NCBI GenBank assembly: GCA_964465125.1
Contig: CAYXIO010000016.1
Location: forward strand, 5,864-69,863
Direction of reading: 5' to 3'
From: CAYOHG01 sp964465125
GTDB lineage: Bacteria; Planctomycetota; Phycisphaerae; UBA1845; Fen-1342
Length of the DNA: 64,000 nt
Shown: piece after piece, positions 9,894-18,599 of the stretch
Numbering within the stretch: position 1 is the stretch's first letter
Layout of the letters: the number at the start of each line of letters is the position of its first letter
Notes under the pieces: generated by a model
Database searches by the model: none
Seen by the model: only the letters and a program-made list of their open reading frames with translations
Told to the model about the DNA's origin: nothing
Translations under genes and position numbers: made by a program

Positions 9894-12481
9894 TGTCGCT
9901 GCTCGATGCCTGGACCGCACCGCTGGTGACGGGCTCGTCCGGTGGCGCGGCGTATGTGCAGGCGGCCTTTTCCGCGGTGCTCGTTCTGCTTGGCCGGGCT
10001 CTGGCCCCCGCGGGCGAGCTGGTGATGGTCTGGCTGCACAGCGGGCTGCTGTTCGGCACGCTGACGGCGATTGCGACGGCCCTGGTCCTCGTTCCGCTTC
10101 GCCGGCGTATTCACCCCTCGATCCTCGCGCTGTTCTGGCTGGTTGTGCTGGTGAAGTTCGTCGTGCCGGTCGGCCCGGCCTGGTCGGGCTCGCTTGCGAC
10201 GCTAACCTCGGCGTGGCTGCCGGCGAGCGCCGCCGCACCGTGCGCCGCGGCTGAGCCGTCCGTCGATTCCGCTGCGAAGCGCGTCACGCTGACGTGGATC
10301 ACTTGCGAGGAGTGCCCGACCGGCGCCGCGTCCGGCCTTGCGCCTGAGCCGCGCGCGACGGCGCCTTCTGGCGCGTCCGTGATGCCGGCGCTTTCGCAGC
10401 TTGCTCCGGCGCTGGCGACGATCTACCTGCTGGCGGTCGGCGCGGTGTTCGTGCGGCGGGTGCGCGCGTACCGGGACGTACTCCGCGCTACGCGGCGACT
10501 GCCGGCGGCCGATGCCGCGCTGCGCGCTGACGTGGAACGTGCCTGCCGGCGCTTCGGCACGCGCGTGGTGCGCGACGTTCGCGTTTCTGAAGCAGCGCCG
10601 GCACCGTACATCATTGGCCTCCTGCGGCCGACGCTGGTGCTTTCGCGCCGGCAGTTGTCGGACGCGGACGCACGCGAGGCCGTGATCCTGCACGAGTTGG
10701 CTCACATGCGTCGCGGCGATCCGTGGGTGCGTTGCCTGCAATGGATCGTCGGGACACTGCTGTTCTTCTGGCCGGTTGTGGCCTGGGTGAACCGCCGCAT
10801 CGACCTGGCCCGCGAGACGGCCTGTGACGAATGGGCCCTTCGTCACGGACGGATTTCGCCGGCGCAGTACGCGCGCTGTCTCTTGGACGCGGCGCGTCCG
10901 GTTCGAGGCGGCTGGTTCGCACATCGCCCGGCCGCGATGGCAATCGACAAGGCCCACGTTGAGAGGAGAATCGAGATGGTGCTGAGCATGGGTGCCCGCC
11001 GACGCGCGGGACGGTTGACGTACGTGCTGCCCGCGGCGTGCCTGCTGGGCTGGTCGGGCTTCGTGCTGACGGGCGCGAATGCGGCCCTGCCGGCCAGGGA
11101 GCTGCAACCGAAGGCCCCGCCGGCGGACGGCCAGCCGACCACCGTGGTGGTTCACGCGACGGCCACGGACACCTCGCAGGCGGAGTGCCAGATGCACATC
11201 CAGTGCGAAGCCGCGGGCGGGCCGCAGGACGTGCTCTGGCAGTCGGACATGCCGCCGATGTTCATGCTCCACCGCCTGCCGGCGGATGCCATCGTGCTGT
11301 TCCAATCCGATGGCGACGGGCAGAACGAGAATCAGGAGATTTTCGTCGCAGCGCGGCACGGCGACGGCGCCGACCCGACGCTGGACGAGTTCTTCGCGGC
11401 ACATCCGACGGCGGACGCGAACGGCGACGGCGCGGTGACACGCACCGAGCGCGACGCCTATCTGGTGGCGCTGGCGATGAGCGATTCCGCCGCGGTGCTA
11501 GGGCAGTATCCCAAGGCCGACCGCAACGGCGACGGCAAGCTGGATGCGGTCGAGGCGTCGCTGCTGGTGCTCGCGCCGATGCTGGTCGATCGGCCCGCGT
11601 TGACGCCGGGGTGCGACGCGCTGGGAGCCCTGACGCACTGCATCCAGGTGACGCCGCAGGAGGGGGCCGGTCCGGACGGAGAGAAGCGGATCGTCGTGCG
11701 GGTCAATCCGAGCGCGGAGGCGCTCGCCGACGGCGCTGGCTGCTGCGCGAAGGCCGGCGCGGAAAAGGTCGTGGTGCGGCACTCCGGCGACATGGAGTGC
11801 GCCGGTGTGGCGCGCGCGGTCGTGAGGACCGCGAACGGGAAGGCGGCGGACGCCGGCGAGCACCAGGTCATCGTGCTTCGTCCGCAGGAGGGTTCGGGCG
11901 AAGAGAAGGTCGTCACACTACCCGACGGCAAGCAGCTCCGCATCACGGGCATCCAGAAGGGCGCCGACGGCACGGTGACGGGAGACGTGGACGACGTGAT
12001 GATCAGAATGCGGCAGGCGGACGGCGGCGAGTTGCCCGCCGACGGGTTGCGGATGATCAACGTGAAGCTGCCGGCACCGGCGACCGAATGGCTGCTGAGC
12101 AGCATCGACGCGACGCCGACCGCACGCGAGGTGGCCGGCTACGTCCCGGTGATTGAAGGCGCGCCGCTGACGATCTTCCTGCAAATGAACCCCAAGGCGG
12201 ACGCCAACGGCGACGGCGTGTTGACGATGGCGGAGCGCGACGCGTTCATCGAGGCGCACATGACCGCGGCCCGCGCCAAGGTGCTCGCGCATCATCCAGA
12301 CGCGGACGCCAACGGCGACGGCCTGCTGAGCAACGAGGAGATGAAGGCGTTTTTCCAGAGCATGACCGACGCTCACAAGGCCGCCGCCGGCGCGAAGACG
12401 ATGCGCGTGCGGGTGGCGAAGCCGGACGGCGGCGCCTCGGACGGTGCGCTCGAAGTCGAGGTGCTTGAAGACGACGAATAG
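9890..12481 (+). CDS. M56 (BlaR1-like) membrane metallopeptidase with EF-hand loops
   Basis: An 863-aa membrane protein. The N-terminal ~100 residues carry several membrane helices. HELAH at 268-272 plus RETACDEWAL near 307-316 form the M56 zinc site facing the cytoplasm. A further membrane helix at ~365-385 leads to a long extracytoplasmic part. Instead of a penicillin-binding sensor this part has four EF-hand-like loops of the type D-x-N-G-D-G (near residues 509, 543, 770 and 805) and several Cys pairs. The start at 9890 has GGGAGGG six bases upstream and overlaps blaI by four bases. It probably cleaves or inactivates the BlaI partner on an external signal; calcium or a peptide/protein ligand is possible, beta-lactam is not supported. 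Confidence 0.85.
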   Translation: MMSLLDAWTAPLVTGSSGGAAYVQAAFSAVLVLLGRALAPAGELVMVWLHSGLLFGTLTAIATALVLVPLRRRIHPSILALFWLVVLVKFVVPVGPAWSGSLATLTSAWLPASAAAPCAAAEPSVDSAAKRVTLTWITCEECPTGAASGLAPEPRATAPSGASVMPALSQLAPALATIYLLAVGAVFVRRVRAYRDVLRATRRLPAADAALRADVERACRRFGTRVVRDVRVSEAAPAPYIIGLLRPTLVLSRRQLSDADAREAVILHELAHMRRGDPWVRCLQWIVGTLLFFWPVVAWVNRRIDLARETACDEWALRHGRISPAQYARCLLDAARPVRGGWFAHRPAAMAIDKAHVERRIEMVLSMGARRRAGRLTYVLPAACLLGWSGFVLTGANAALPARELQPKAPPADGQPTTVVVHATATDTSQAECQMHIQCEAAGGPQDVLWQSDMPPMFMLHRLPADAIVLFQSDGDGQNENQEIFVAARHGDGADPTLDEFFAAHPTADANGDGAVTRTERDAYLVALAMSDSAAVLGQYPKADRNGDGKLDAVEASLLVLAPMLVDRPALTPGCDALGALTHCIQVTPQEGAGPDGEKRIVVRVNPSAEALADGAGCCAKAGAEKVVVRHSGDMECAGVARAVVRTANGKAADAGEHQVIVLRPQEGSGEEKVVTLPDGKQLRITGIQKGADGTVTGDVDDVMIRMRQADGGELPADGLRMINVKLPAPATEWLLSSIDATPTAREVAGYVPVIEGAPLTIFLQMNPKADANGDGVLTMAERDAFIEAHMTAARAKVLAHHPDADANGDGLLSNEEMKAFFQSMTDAHKAAAGAKTMRVRVAKPDGGASDGALEVEVLEDDE

Positions 12482-12541
12482 CGCCGGCCGCCGCTGAGCT
12501 TGCCCATGCGCGCCGCCCCGCTGGAGCGGCGAACACAGCGA

Positions 12542-12578
12542 GACGCCCCGTTGATTCCCTCGGAGTCGGCGGGGCGTC
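12542..12578 (+). terminator. Hairpin after the blaI/M56 operon
   Basis: Perfect 9-bp arms, gacgccccg (12542-12550) and cggggcgtc (12570-12578), with a 19-base loop, lie ~60 bases after the M56 stop. There is no T-run afterwards, so if it ends transcription it is not a classical intrinsic terminator. The gap 12482-12836 holds nothing else apart from the promoter at 12680. Confidence 0.4.
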
Positions 12579-12679
12579 GCCGCGCGCCCGGGGGCATCGG
12601 CGTTCAGCGGTGCCCGGCTTTCCCTCAGCGACGCCGGGGGGAGGGCGCGACTTTCGACCGGGAGGCGGCTCGGATTGTG

Positions 12680-12707
12680 TTGCCCGGGCAAGCTGCGACG
12701 ATATACT
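12680..12707 (+). promoter_or_regulatory. Predicted sigma-70-type promoter of the pseudopilin cluster
   Basis: TTGCCC (12680-12685) and TATACT (12702-12707) are separated by 16 bases, about 130 bases before the first pseudopilin start. The -10 matches the consensus at five of six positions. It is the only good promoter pair in the 355-base gap. Confidence 0.55.
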
Positions 12708-12836
12708 GACTAGGTTATGGGCGGGTTGTCGTCGCGCTGCGGGCCATTTCCGGCGTTTCCGGGCCGCGCGGCGGTTTCGCGTCCGATCGTGATGTCATTA
12801 TTCGTCGTTCATCAAGTCTCGCGCCGGAAGGAACAA

Positions 12837-13709
12837 ATGATGCGCTCCAAGCGGTGGTCGCCACGTCGGGGCCGGGGTTTCACGCTGATCGAACTACTGG
12901 TCGTGGTGGCGATCATCGCGCTGCTGATCAGCATTCTGCTGCCCGCGCTCCAGCAGGCCCGCAAGATTTCGCGGCAGCTTGTCGACAAGTCCAACGTCCG
13001 ATCGAACGTCCAGGCCGGCTATCTCTACGCGGAGCAGGAATCAGGCTTCATGCCGCGCGGCATTCTCTACGTGGATGACCGGTTCGCGGCGATGGGCCTG
13101 CCCGAGGGCGGCACCCCGGGAACGAAGCTGCTGAAGTACCTCGGCTATCAGGGGCACGTCCCGCCCTGGCCGGCGGGCGGAGCGCCGCAGCCGGAACTCA
13201 TTCCGATCTTCGAGAGCGTGCCGTACTACCAGTGTCCAGATTTCCCCGACGAGCGGCAGGCACTCGACTTCGTCTGGAACGCAATGGGCATCCCGTATAC
13301 CCAGGGCGCGATCGACATGGATCAGGGCGACTTGCAGTGGGACGCTGACGGCGGCTTCCAGGGCACCGGCGGTCCCGGCGACGGATACACCTCGCTTTCC
13401 AAGCTCGAGGAGATTGCCAACGTCTCCAGCCCGGCCGGCCTGACCTATCTCACCGAGGGGCACAAGTCCCTGACCGAGGGCGGTAACAAGGACCAGTTCC
13501 GCTTCCACCACGTCTTTCTGACGTCGCAGATTCCGCTCGGAGGACTTCCGCGGATCGCGAATGACGCCCGGCATCCGGGCGGCCTGAACGTCGGCTTCTT
13601 CGACGGGCACGCCGACACACTCGCGCTGAAATCCCTGGACCCGGGCTATCCGAATTCGCTCGGTCTGCGGCTCAAGTACTTCACTGTCGTCCCGCCGGGC
13701 TACGAGTAG
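12837..13709 (+). CDS. Type II pseudopilin-like protein, H-X9-DG class (copy 1)
   Basis: A 290-aa protein. The prepilin cleavage/methylation motif RGFTLIELLVVVAIIALLIS lies at ~residues 15-34, where prepilin peptidase would cut after Gly before FTLIE. A coiled-coil-prone helix and a large globular domain follow. Near the C-terminus, HPGGLNVGFFDGHAD is the 'prepilin processing-associated H-X9-DG' motif common in planctomycetes and verrucomicrobia. Two adjacent ATGs (12837, 12840) follow GGAAGGA. It is the first of three tandem paralogues that share the same N-terminus, the segment YQCPDFPDxRQALDF and the ending YPNSLGLRLKY-TVVPPGxE. It is probably displayed on or secreted by a type II/IV-like pseudopilus system; the role is unknown. 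Confidence 0.88.
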   Translation: MMRSKRWSPRRGRGFTLIELLVVVAIIALLISILLPALQQARKISRQLVDKSNVRSNVQAGYLYAEQESGFMPRGILYVDDRFAAMGLPEGGTPGTKLLKYLGYQGHVPPWPAGGAPQPELIPIFESVPYYQCPDFPDERQALDFVWNAMGIPYTQGAIDMDQGDLQWDADGGFQGTGGPGDGYTSLSKLEEIANVSSPAGLTYLTEGHKSLTEGGNKDQFRFHHVFLTSQIPLGGLPRIANDARHPGGLNVGFFDGHADTLALKSLDPGYPNSLGLRLKYFTVVPPGYE

Positions 13710-13774
13710 GGCCCGGATCACGTCGTGTGTGGCAGATTGTTCGGGCAGAAACGCCCCGAGGAGAGGACCCGACC

Positions 13775-14620
13775 ATGCGGAAGCAACGGTGCGCGCGGCG
13801 CGGCTCCCGAGACGGTTTCACGCTGATTGAGCTGTTGGTTGTTGTGGCGATCATCGCGCTGCTGATCAGCATTCTGCTGCCGGCGCTGCAACAGGCGCGC
13901 GCCATCTCGCGCCAACTGGTCGACAAGAGCAATCTCCGGGCGCACGGCCAGGCCGCCTATCTCTACGCCGAGGACAACAGCGGGTTGCTGCCGCGCGGAA
14001 TTCTCGGCTGGGGAAGCACCGAGTACGGCATCTACGCGACAGCGCTGCTCCAGTACCTGGGCTACACCGGCCATCAGCCGCACTGGGCCAGCAGCACTTC
14101 GCAGCCCTGGCTGGTGCCGATCTTCCTGAGCGTGCCGTTTTATCAGTGCCCCGACTTTCCGGATGACCGCCAGGCGCTGGATTTCGTGGCGAATGCCTCG
14201 GCGATCCCCTACACCGAAGGCGCGATCGACTACGACACCGATGTCGAGTGGAACGAGGATGCGTACTTCCGCGGCGAAAGCGGGGAGTTGACCGGCTACA
14301 CCTCGCTGTCCAAGCTGGAGGAGATCTCGAACGTCGCCAGCCCCTCCACGCTCATCTATGTCACCGAAACGCACCGGGGCATGACAGAGAACGGCAACAA
14401 GGAAAACTTCCGCTTCCACCACTTCTTCCTGACGTCGATGCTGCCCTTCGGCGGGCATCCGCGCATCGCCAGCGATCAGCGCCATCCGGGCGGACTGAAC
14501 GCGGTGTTCTTTGACAGCCACGCCGAGACCCTGCCCCTGAAGGTGATGGACGTCGGCTATCCGAATTCGCTCGGGCTGCGGCTGAAATACATCACGGTCG
14601 TGCCGCCGGGATACGAATAG
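13775..14620 (+). CDS. Type II pseudopilin-like protein, H-X9-DG class (copy 2)
   Basis: A 281-aa paralogue of the preceding gene, 65 bases downstream. The ATG at 13775 is preceded by GAGAGGA and gives the methylation motif DGFTLIELLVVVAIIALLIS at ~14-33; an upstream in-frame start would add a segment lacking family similarity. The C-terminal H-X9-DG region reads HPGGLNAVFFDSHAE, so the final DG is changed to DS in this copy, unlike its two neighbours. It is probably co-transcribed with copies 1 and 3. Tandem duplication is the likely origin. Confidence 0.88.
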   Translation: MRKQRCARRGSRDGFTLIELLVVVAIIALLISILLPALQQARAISRQLVDKSNLRAHGQAAYLYAEDNSGLLPRGILGWGSTEYGIYATALLQYLGYTGHQPHWASSTSQPWLVPIFLSVPFYQCPDFPDDRQALDFVANASAIPYTEGAIDYDTDVEWNEDAYFRGESGELTGYTSLSKLEEISNVASPSTLIYVTETHRGMTENGNKENFRFHHFFLTSMLPFGGHPRIASDQRHPGGLNAVFFDSHAETLPLKVMDVGYPNSLGLRLKYITVVPPGYE

Positions 14621-14680
14621 CGCGCCGCCGCGGCAAGGCCGCATCACAGGCTTTTCGGGCGCGCGAGGAGCCAGGGCATC

Positions 14681-15538
14681 ATGAACGCGACACGGGCGCG
14701 ACGATCGCTTCGGGCGCGCGGCTTCACGCTGATCGAACTGCTGGTGGTGGTGGCGATCATCGCGCTGCTGATCAGCATCCTGTTGCCCGCCTTGCAACAG
14801 GCGCGGCGGATCGCGCGGCAACTGGTCGACAAGACCAACGTCCGCTCCCAGGTTCAGTCCGCCTACCTGTACTCGGAAGCCAACCAGGGCTGGGTGGCGC
14901 GCGGCATCCTGTACTTCGGAACCGCGATTCCGGAGGGCGGCACCTTCGCGACCTCGATCCTGCGCGAGATCGGCTACTCCGGGCACATCCCGCTCTGGGA
15001 CCCCGCGGCGCAGCCGGAGCTGATCCCGATCTTCAACAGCGTTCCACAGTTTCAGTGCCCGGACTTCCCCGACGACCGACAGGCCCTGGACTTCGTCGCC
15101 AGCGCGTACACTCTGCCCTATTCCCAGGAGTCGATCGATTTCGACTCCGGCCAGCTCGAATACCAGGAGGGGGCCGCGTTCGAAGGCGAGCGCAGCGACA
15201 ACGCCGCCGCGATCTACGTCTGGGCCAGCAAGCTCGACGAGATTTCCAACGTCGTCAGCCCGGCCGCGACCGTCTATATCAGCGAGGCTCACAAGTCGCT
15301 GACCGAAGGCGGCAACAAGGACAACTTCCGCTATCACCACACGTTCCTGACGTCCCAGCAGCCGTTCGGCGGACATCCGCGCGTCGCCAACGACCAGCGG
15401 CACCCCGGCGGGCTGAACTGCGGCTTCTTCGACGGGCACGCCGACACGATTCAGCTCAAAACGCTCGACGTGGGATACCCCAACTCGCTGGGGCTGAGGC
15501 TGAAATACTGGACGGTCGTTCCGCCCGGCTTCGAGTAG
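14681..15538 (+). CDS. Type II pseudopilin-like protein, H-X9-DG class (copy 3)
   Basis: A 285-aa third paralogue, 60 bases after copy 2. The methylation motif RGFTLIELLVVVAIIALLIS is at ~residues 13-32, and the C-terminal HPGGLNCGFFDGHAD keeps the intact H-X9-DG. CGAGGAG lies ahead of the ATG at 14681. Compared with copies 1 and 2 the middle region (~150-200) is the most divergent, while the N-terminal helix and the last 60 residues are nearly identical. This suggests selection or gene conversion on the assembly and processing parts, with variation in the exposed part (inference). It ends 34 bases from the convergent oxidoreductase gene. Confidence 0.88.
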   Translation: MNATRARRSLRARGFTLIELLVVVAIIALLISILLPALQQARRIARQLVDKTNVRSQVQSAYLYSEANQGWVARGILYFGTAIPEGGTFATSILREIGYSGHIPLWDPAAQPELIPIFNSVPQFQCPDFPDDRQALDFVASAYTLPYSQESIDFDSGQLEYQEGAAFEGERSDNAAAIYVWASKLDEISNVVSPAATVYISEAHKSLTEGGNKDNFRYHHTFLTSQQPFGGHPRVANDQRHPGGLNCGFFDGHADTIQLKTLDVGYPNSLGLRLKYWTVVPPGFE

Positions 15539-15572
15539 CCGCTCGGCCGGGCCCGGACGCGAAACCGTGCTC

Positions 15573-16706
15573 TCATAGGCCGAATTCGTCGGCGACGCTC
15601 GCGCACTCCACCGCCGCGCCGCAATCGGCCGATCGGCGAATCGCCTCCAGCACGCAGACCGTCTGCAATCCCTCTTCCAGCTCCGGCGCGTTGGGCTCGC
15701 CCGTCCGAATCGCGCGCGCGAACGTGTCGGCGTAGTTGGCGAACTCGCCGTAGTGCATGCCTTTCAGCTCGTGGCGGAAGTAGTAGCCCGTCAGCGCGTG
15801 ATGAAAGTCCTCGCAGACCTCGCTGCCGTCCGGCGCAGTGCAGCGGTGCTCAAGTTCCGGGTACTTCGCCAGGCTCGTACCCTGCTCGCCCATCAGCAAA
15901 CACTCGATCATCGAGCGCGCCGTCGAGAGCTCGGTGATGCCGTAGTTGCCCAGCACCCGCGCCACCCGGCCGTCGACCGACTCCAAGTTCACCACGTACG
16001 CATCGAACCCGCGCGTGCCGTACCGCCGCGCCAGCGCGGTCCGCGAGCCGAACGCGTGCACACGGCGGATCGGCCCGAGATACCAGCGAACCAGGTCGAC
16101 CGGATGTGACAGGCCCAGGAACGCCCAGTCGGTCTCGCTCAGCGACCACGGACTCTTGTCATAGAACCAGTCCATGCGGTGGATGTAGTGTGCGTCGACC
16201 AGCTCGATGCGCCCCAGCGCGCCGCTCTCCATCGAGGCGCGCTGGCGGCGAAACGACTCGAAGAAGCGCGTGCTCTGTCCGACTTGCAGCCGCCGGCCGG
16301 TCGATCGTTGCAGATCGAGCAGGGCCCGCCCCTGGCGCGGGTCGTTCACGAGCGGCTTCGTGCAGAGAACGTGCTTGCCAGCCCGAAACGCCGCGGCGAT
16401 CTGGTCGGAATGAAGCGCGTCGGGGGTGTAGATCGCGACGATGTGAACGTCCGCCCGCGCCAGAAGCGCTTCGTAGTCGCGCGTCAGGAAGAGATCGGCC
16501 TGGACCAGCCGAGCCGCGGACAGCTTCTCATCGCTCAGGTCGCAGCCGGCAACGGCTCGGCAATGGCCGGTGTGCTGGAGCGCGACCAGCAGGGTGTGCC
16601 CTTCGTGCAGCCCGACAATGCCGACGCCCAGACGCTCCGAAGGGGGTACGGAGCCGAGATCGGGCTTCTGTCCGACGACCGGTCGCCCGGTAGGCAGCTT
16701 CTGCAC
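15573..16706 (-). CDS. Gfo/Idh/MocA family oxidoreductase
   Basis: A 377-aa NAD(P)-dependent oxidoreductase of the glucose-fructose oxidoreductase / inositol dehydrogenase / MocA family. The Rossmann start LGVGIVGLHEGH appears ~26 residues in. The 'EKP' dinucleotide motif is present as CTKPLVND. A C-terminal alpha/beta domain follows with typical His-rich segments (DAHYIHRMDWFYD). The GTG at 16706 was chosen because GGAG lies eight bases upstream and the resulting length fits the family; the frame stays open another 230 bases but encodes Arg-rich sequence. The substrate cannot be read from the sequence; planctomycetes carry many such sugar-modifying enzymes. It stands alone and is convergent with the pseudopilin cluster. 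Confidence 0.85.
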   Translation of the reverse strand: MQKLPTGRPVVGQKPDLGSVPPSERLGVGIVGLHEGHTLLVALQHTGHCRAVAGCDLSDEKLSAARLVQADLFLTRDYEALLARADVHIVAIYTPDALHSDQIAAAFRAGKHVLCTKPLVNDPRQGRALLDLQRSTGRRLQVGQSTRFFESFRRQRASMESGALGRIELVDAHYIHRMDWFYDKSPWSLSETDWAFLGLSHPVDLVRWYLGPIRRVHAFGSRTALARRYGTRGFDAYVVNLESVDGRVARVLGNYGITELSTARSMIECLLMGEQGTSLAKYPELEHRCTAPDGSEVCEDFHHALTGYYFRHELKGMHYGEFANYADTFARAIRTGEPNAPELEEGLQTVCVLEAIRRSADCGAAVECASVADEFGL

Positions 16707-17187
16707 GACGATCTCCGCTTGCGGGCGTGCGACGGCGAGATGAAGTTCTTGGGGTCGGCCCCGGCCCGCGATAGCTGCCCAGCCTCCCAGGTAGCGCGGG
16801 TATTCTGCCCGCGATTTCCACCCATGGTTCCGTCGCCGATTGTATCGCCTCGCGTTTGGACTCGTACGCCCGCTCGCATGGCTGCGCCGCAGAAGGCGAA
16901 GGCATGTGCCCCACGACGGAAGCGTGTGACGCGCCACATCCCCCGGTTGAAAACCGGCGCCCGAGCTTCATAGGTGGAAAACCCGGGCCACCCGAGTCCA
17001 CCGGTTGGAAAACCCGGGCCACAGTTGAGCGGGCCACGCGCCAGCTATGTCGCTTTCCGCTGGCGGCGCGCGTCCGGCTCGATTACAAACGCGGCCCCGA
17101 ACTTGGGATTCAGCCAAGCCGACTCCGCCGAGCGGATCGGCGGATCGGATGAGGCGGAGTGGACGCAGCGCGAGCGGAGCGGGCCTC
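16707..17187. other. Gene-free divergent region between the oxidoreductase and mtnA
   Basis: About 480 bases with no supported gene. It must hold the promoters of both flanking genes. Its only clear structure is the pair of GC-rich repeats at 16973-17022. No riboswitch-like core was recognised here, although mtnA belongs to a methionine-salvage pathway in which SAM riboswitches occur in other bacteria. Confidence 0.5.
16973..17022. repeat. Two direct copies of a GC-rich dispersed-type repeat
   Basis: GGTGGAAAACCCGGGCCAC at 16973-16991 and GGTTGGAAAACCCGGGCCAC at 17003-17022 are direct copies, each with the palindrome CCCGGG. A related cggttgaaaaccgg lies just upstream near 16943. Their position in an intergenic gap and their short near-identical form resemble dispersed intergenic repeat families, but more copies elsewhere in the genome would have to be shown. 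Confidence 0.7.
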
Positions 17188-18267
17188 ATGGAAATCGTGA
17201 ACACGCGCAGCCTGCAAGGCAAGCTGCCGCCGACGCTGCAATGGATCGGCGGCGCGGACGGCGCTCTGCATCTGCTCGATCAGACCGTCTTGCCGCGTAC
17301 CGTGCAGGTTCGCGTGTGCAACACCGCCGAGGACGTCTTCGACGCCATTCGCGTGCTGTGCGTGCGCGGCGCGCCCGCAATCGGCGTATCCGGCGCCTTC
17401 GGGCTGTGTCTGGGAACGCGACCCCATCGGGCGGCGCCGGACGCGGCGTTCCTGGCGAAGGTGCGCGAGGTGGGCGCGTATCTGGACTCGGCCCGGCCGA
17501 CTGCGGTGAATCTCTCGTGGGCGATCCGGCGCGTGACGCGGGGCGCGGAAAAGACCGCCGGCGGACCGGCGGCGCGCTGGAGCGCGATGCTGGAAGAATC
17601 GCAGCGCCTGGCCTGGGAGGACGCGGACGCGTGCCGGCGGATCGGCGAGCACGGGGCCCGGCTGATCGCGGAGGGCGCGGGCGTGCTGACGCACTGCAAC
17701 GCCGGCTCGCTGGCGACCGTGGCGTACGGCACCGCGCTGTCGCCGATGTACATCGCCCACGAGCAGGGGCGGAAGTTCCGCGTCTTCGCTGACGAGACCC
17801 GCCCGCTGCTGCAAGGGGCGCGCCTGACCGCGTTCGAGCTGGCGACGGCGGGAATCGACGTGACCGTCCTCTGCGACGGCGCGTCCGCCAGCCTGATGAG
17901 CAGCGGGCAGGTCCAGCTTGTGATCGTCGGAGCCGACCGGATCGCGGCCAACGGCGACACCGCGAACAAGATCGGCACCTACGCCGCGGCGCTGGCGGCT
18001 CATCGTCACCGCGTGCCGTTCTATGTCGCCGCTCCGCTGAGCACGATCGACCTTGCCACGTCGAATGGAGCGGCTATTCCGATCGAGCAGCGCGCCGAAG
18101 CCGAGGTCCGATCGGCATTTGGGCCGGAGTTCGTCGCGCCGGGAGCGCGCTGCTATAACCCGGCCTTTGACGTGACGCCGGCCGACCTGATCACCGGCAT
18201 CATTACCGAGCGCGGGATCATCCGGCCGGTGAAGGAAGCGGAAGTTCGGCGGATTTTCGCCTCCTGA
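17188..18267 (+). CDS. mtnA: S-methyl-5-thioribose-1-phosphate isomerase
   Basis: Converts methylthioribose-1-phosphate to methylthioribulose-1-phosphate in the methionine salvage pathway. Family motifs are complete: RGAPAIGVSGAFGL near residue 60, the catalytic Cys in HCNAGSLAT (~170), FADETRPLLQGARLT (~200), and the catalytic Asp in GADRIAANGDTANKIGTY (~250). The 359-aa length is typical. The ATG at 17188 (product start MEIVNTRSL) was chosen over an upstream in-frame start because family similarity begins with this segment; GGAG precedes it by about eight bases. No other salvage genes are adjacent. Confidence 0.93.
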   Translation: MEIVNTRSLQGKLPPTLQWIGGADGALHLLDQTVLPRTVQVRVCNTAEDVFDAIRVLCVRGAPAIGVSGAFGLCLGTRPHRAAPDAAFLAKVREVGAYLDSARPTAVNLSWAIRRVTRGAEKTAGGPAARWSAMLEESQRLAWEDADACRRIGEHGARLIAEGAGVLTHCNAGSLATVAYGTALSPMYIAHEQGRKFRVFADETRPLLQGARLTAFELATAGIDVTVLCDGASASLMSSGQVQLVIVGADRIAANGDTANKIGTYAAALAAHRHRVPFYVAAPLSTIDLATSNGAAIPIEQRAEAEVRSAFGPEFVAPGARCYNPAFDVTPADLITGIITERGIIRPVKEAEVRRIFAS

Positions 18268-18305
18268 GCCTGGGGCCGGGCGCCGGGCAGGCACGCCGAT
18301 CGCGC

Positions 18306-18335
18306 TTGCCGGGGCACTTGGTTTGCGCGTATAGT
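18306..18335 (+). promoter_or_regulatory. Predicted promoter of the small exported-protein pair
   Basis: TTGCCG (18306-18311) and TATAGT (18330-18335) are separated by 18 bases, ~38 bases upstream of the 68-residue gene. Both hexamers are close to the sigma-70 consensus, in an otherwise GC-rich gap. Confidence 0.55.
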
Positions 18336-18372
18336 TCGGCCCGGAGAACCTGCCGAAGGGAGATGCGGTTTC

Positions 18373-18579
18373 ATGAAACGAGGGACGGCTCGAATCATTG
18401 CGGCCGGTGCGGTGCTCATCGGCGGAGTTCTGCTTCAGAATCCGGGCTGCGCCAGTTACGGGCTCCAGCTCGCCACGAGTGCGTTTGATTTCTGCTCGGT
18501 CTTGAATTGCGAGGCGGGCACGTACTTCTCGCTGTGCGACCCGTTCGTCTTGCTCTGGGATTGCCCGACCGCGCCTTGA
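18373..18579 (+). CDS. Small Cys-containing exported protein
   Basis: A 68-aa protein with a basic start (MKRGTAR), a hydrophobic core (IIAAGAVLIGGVLLQ) and Cys26 in NPGC, which could be either a weak lipobox or a disulfide Cys. The short mature region has three more Cys (DFCSVLNCEAG...FSLCDPF). AGGGAG lies upstream of the ATG. A similar small gene follows 20 bases later, so the two form a tandem pair. No family is recognised. Confidence 0.6.
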   Translation: MKRGTARIIAAGAVLIGGVLLQNPGCASYGLQLATSAFDFCSVLNCEAGTYFSLCDPFVLLWDCPTAP

Positions 18580-18599
18580 CGGCCCGGCAGGAGATGCTG

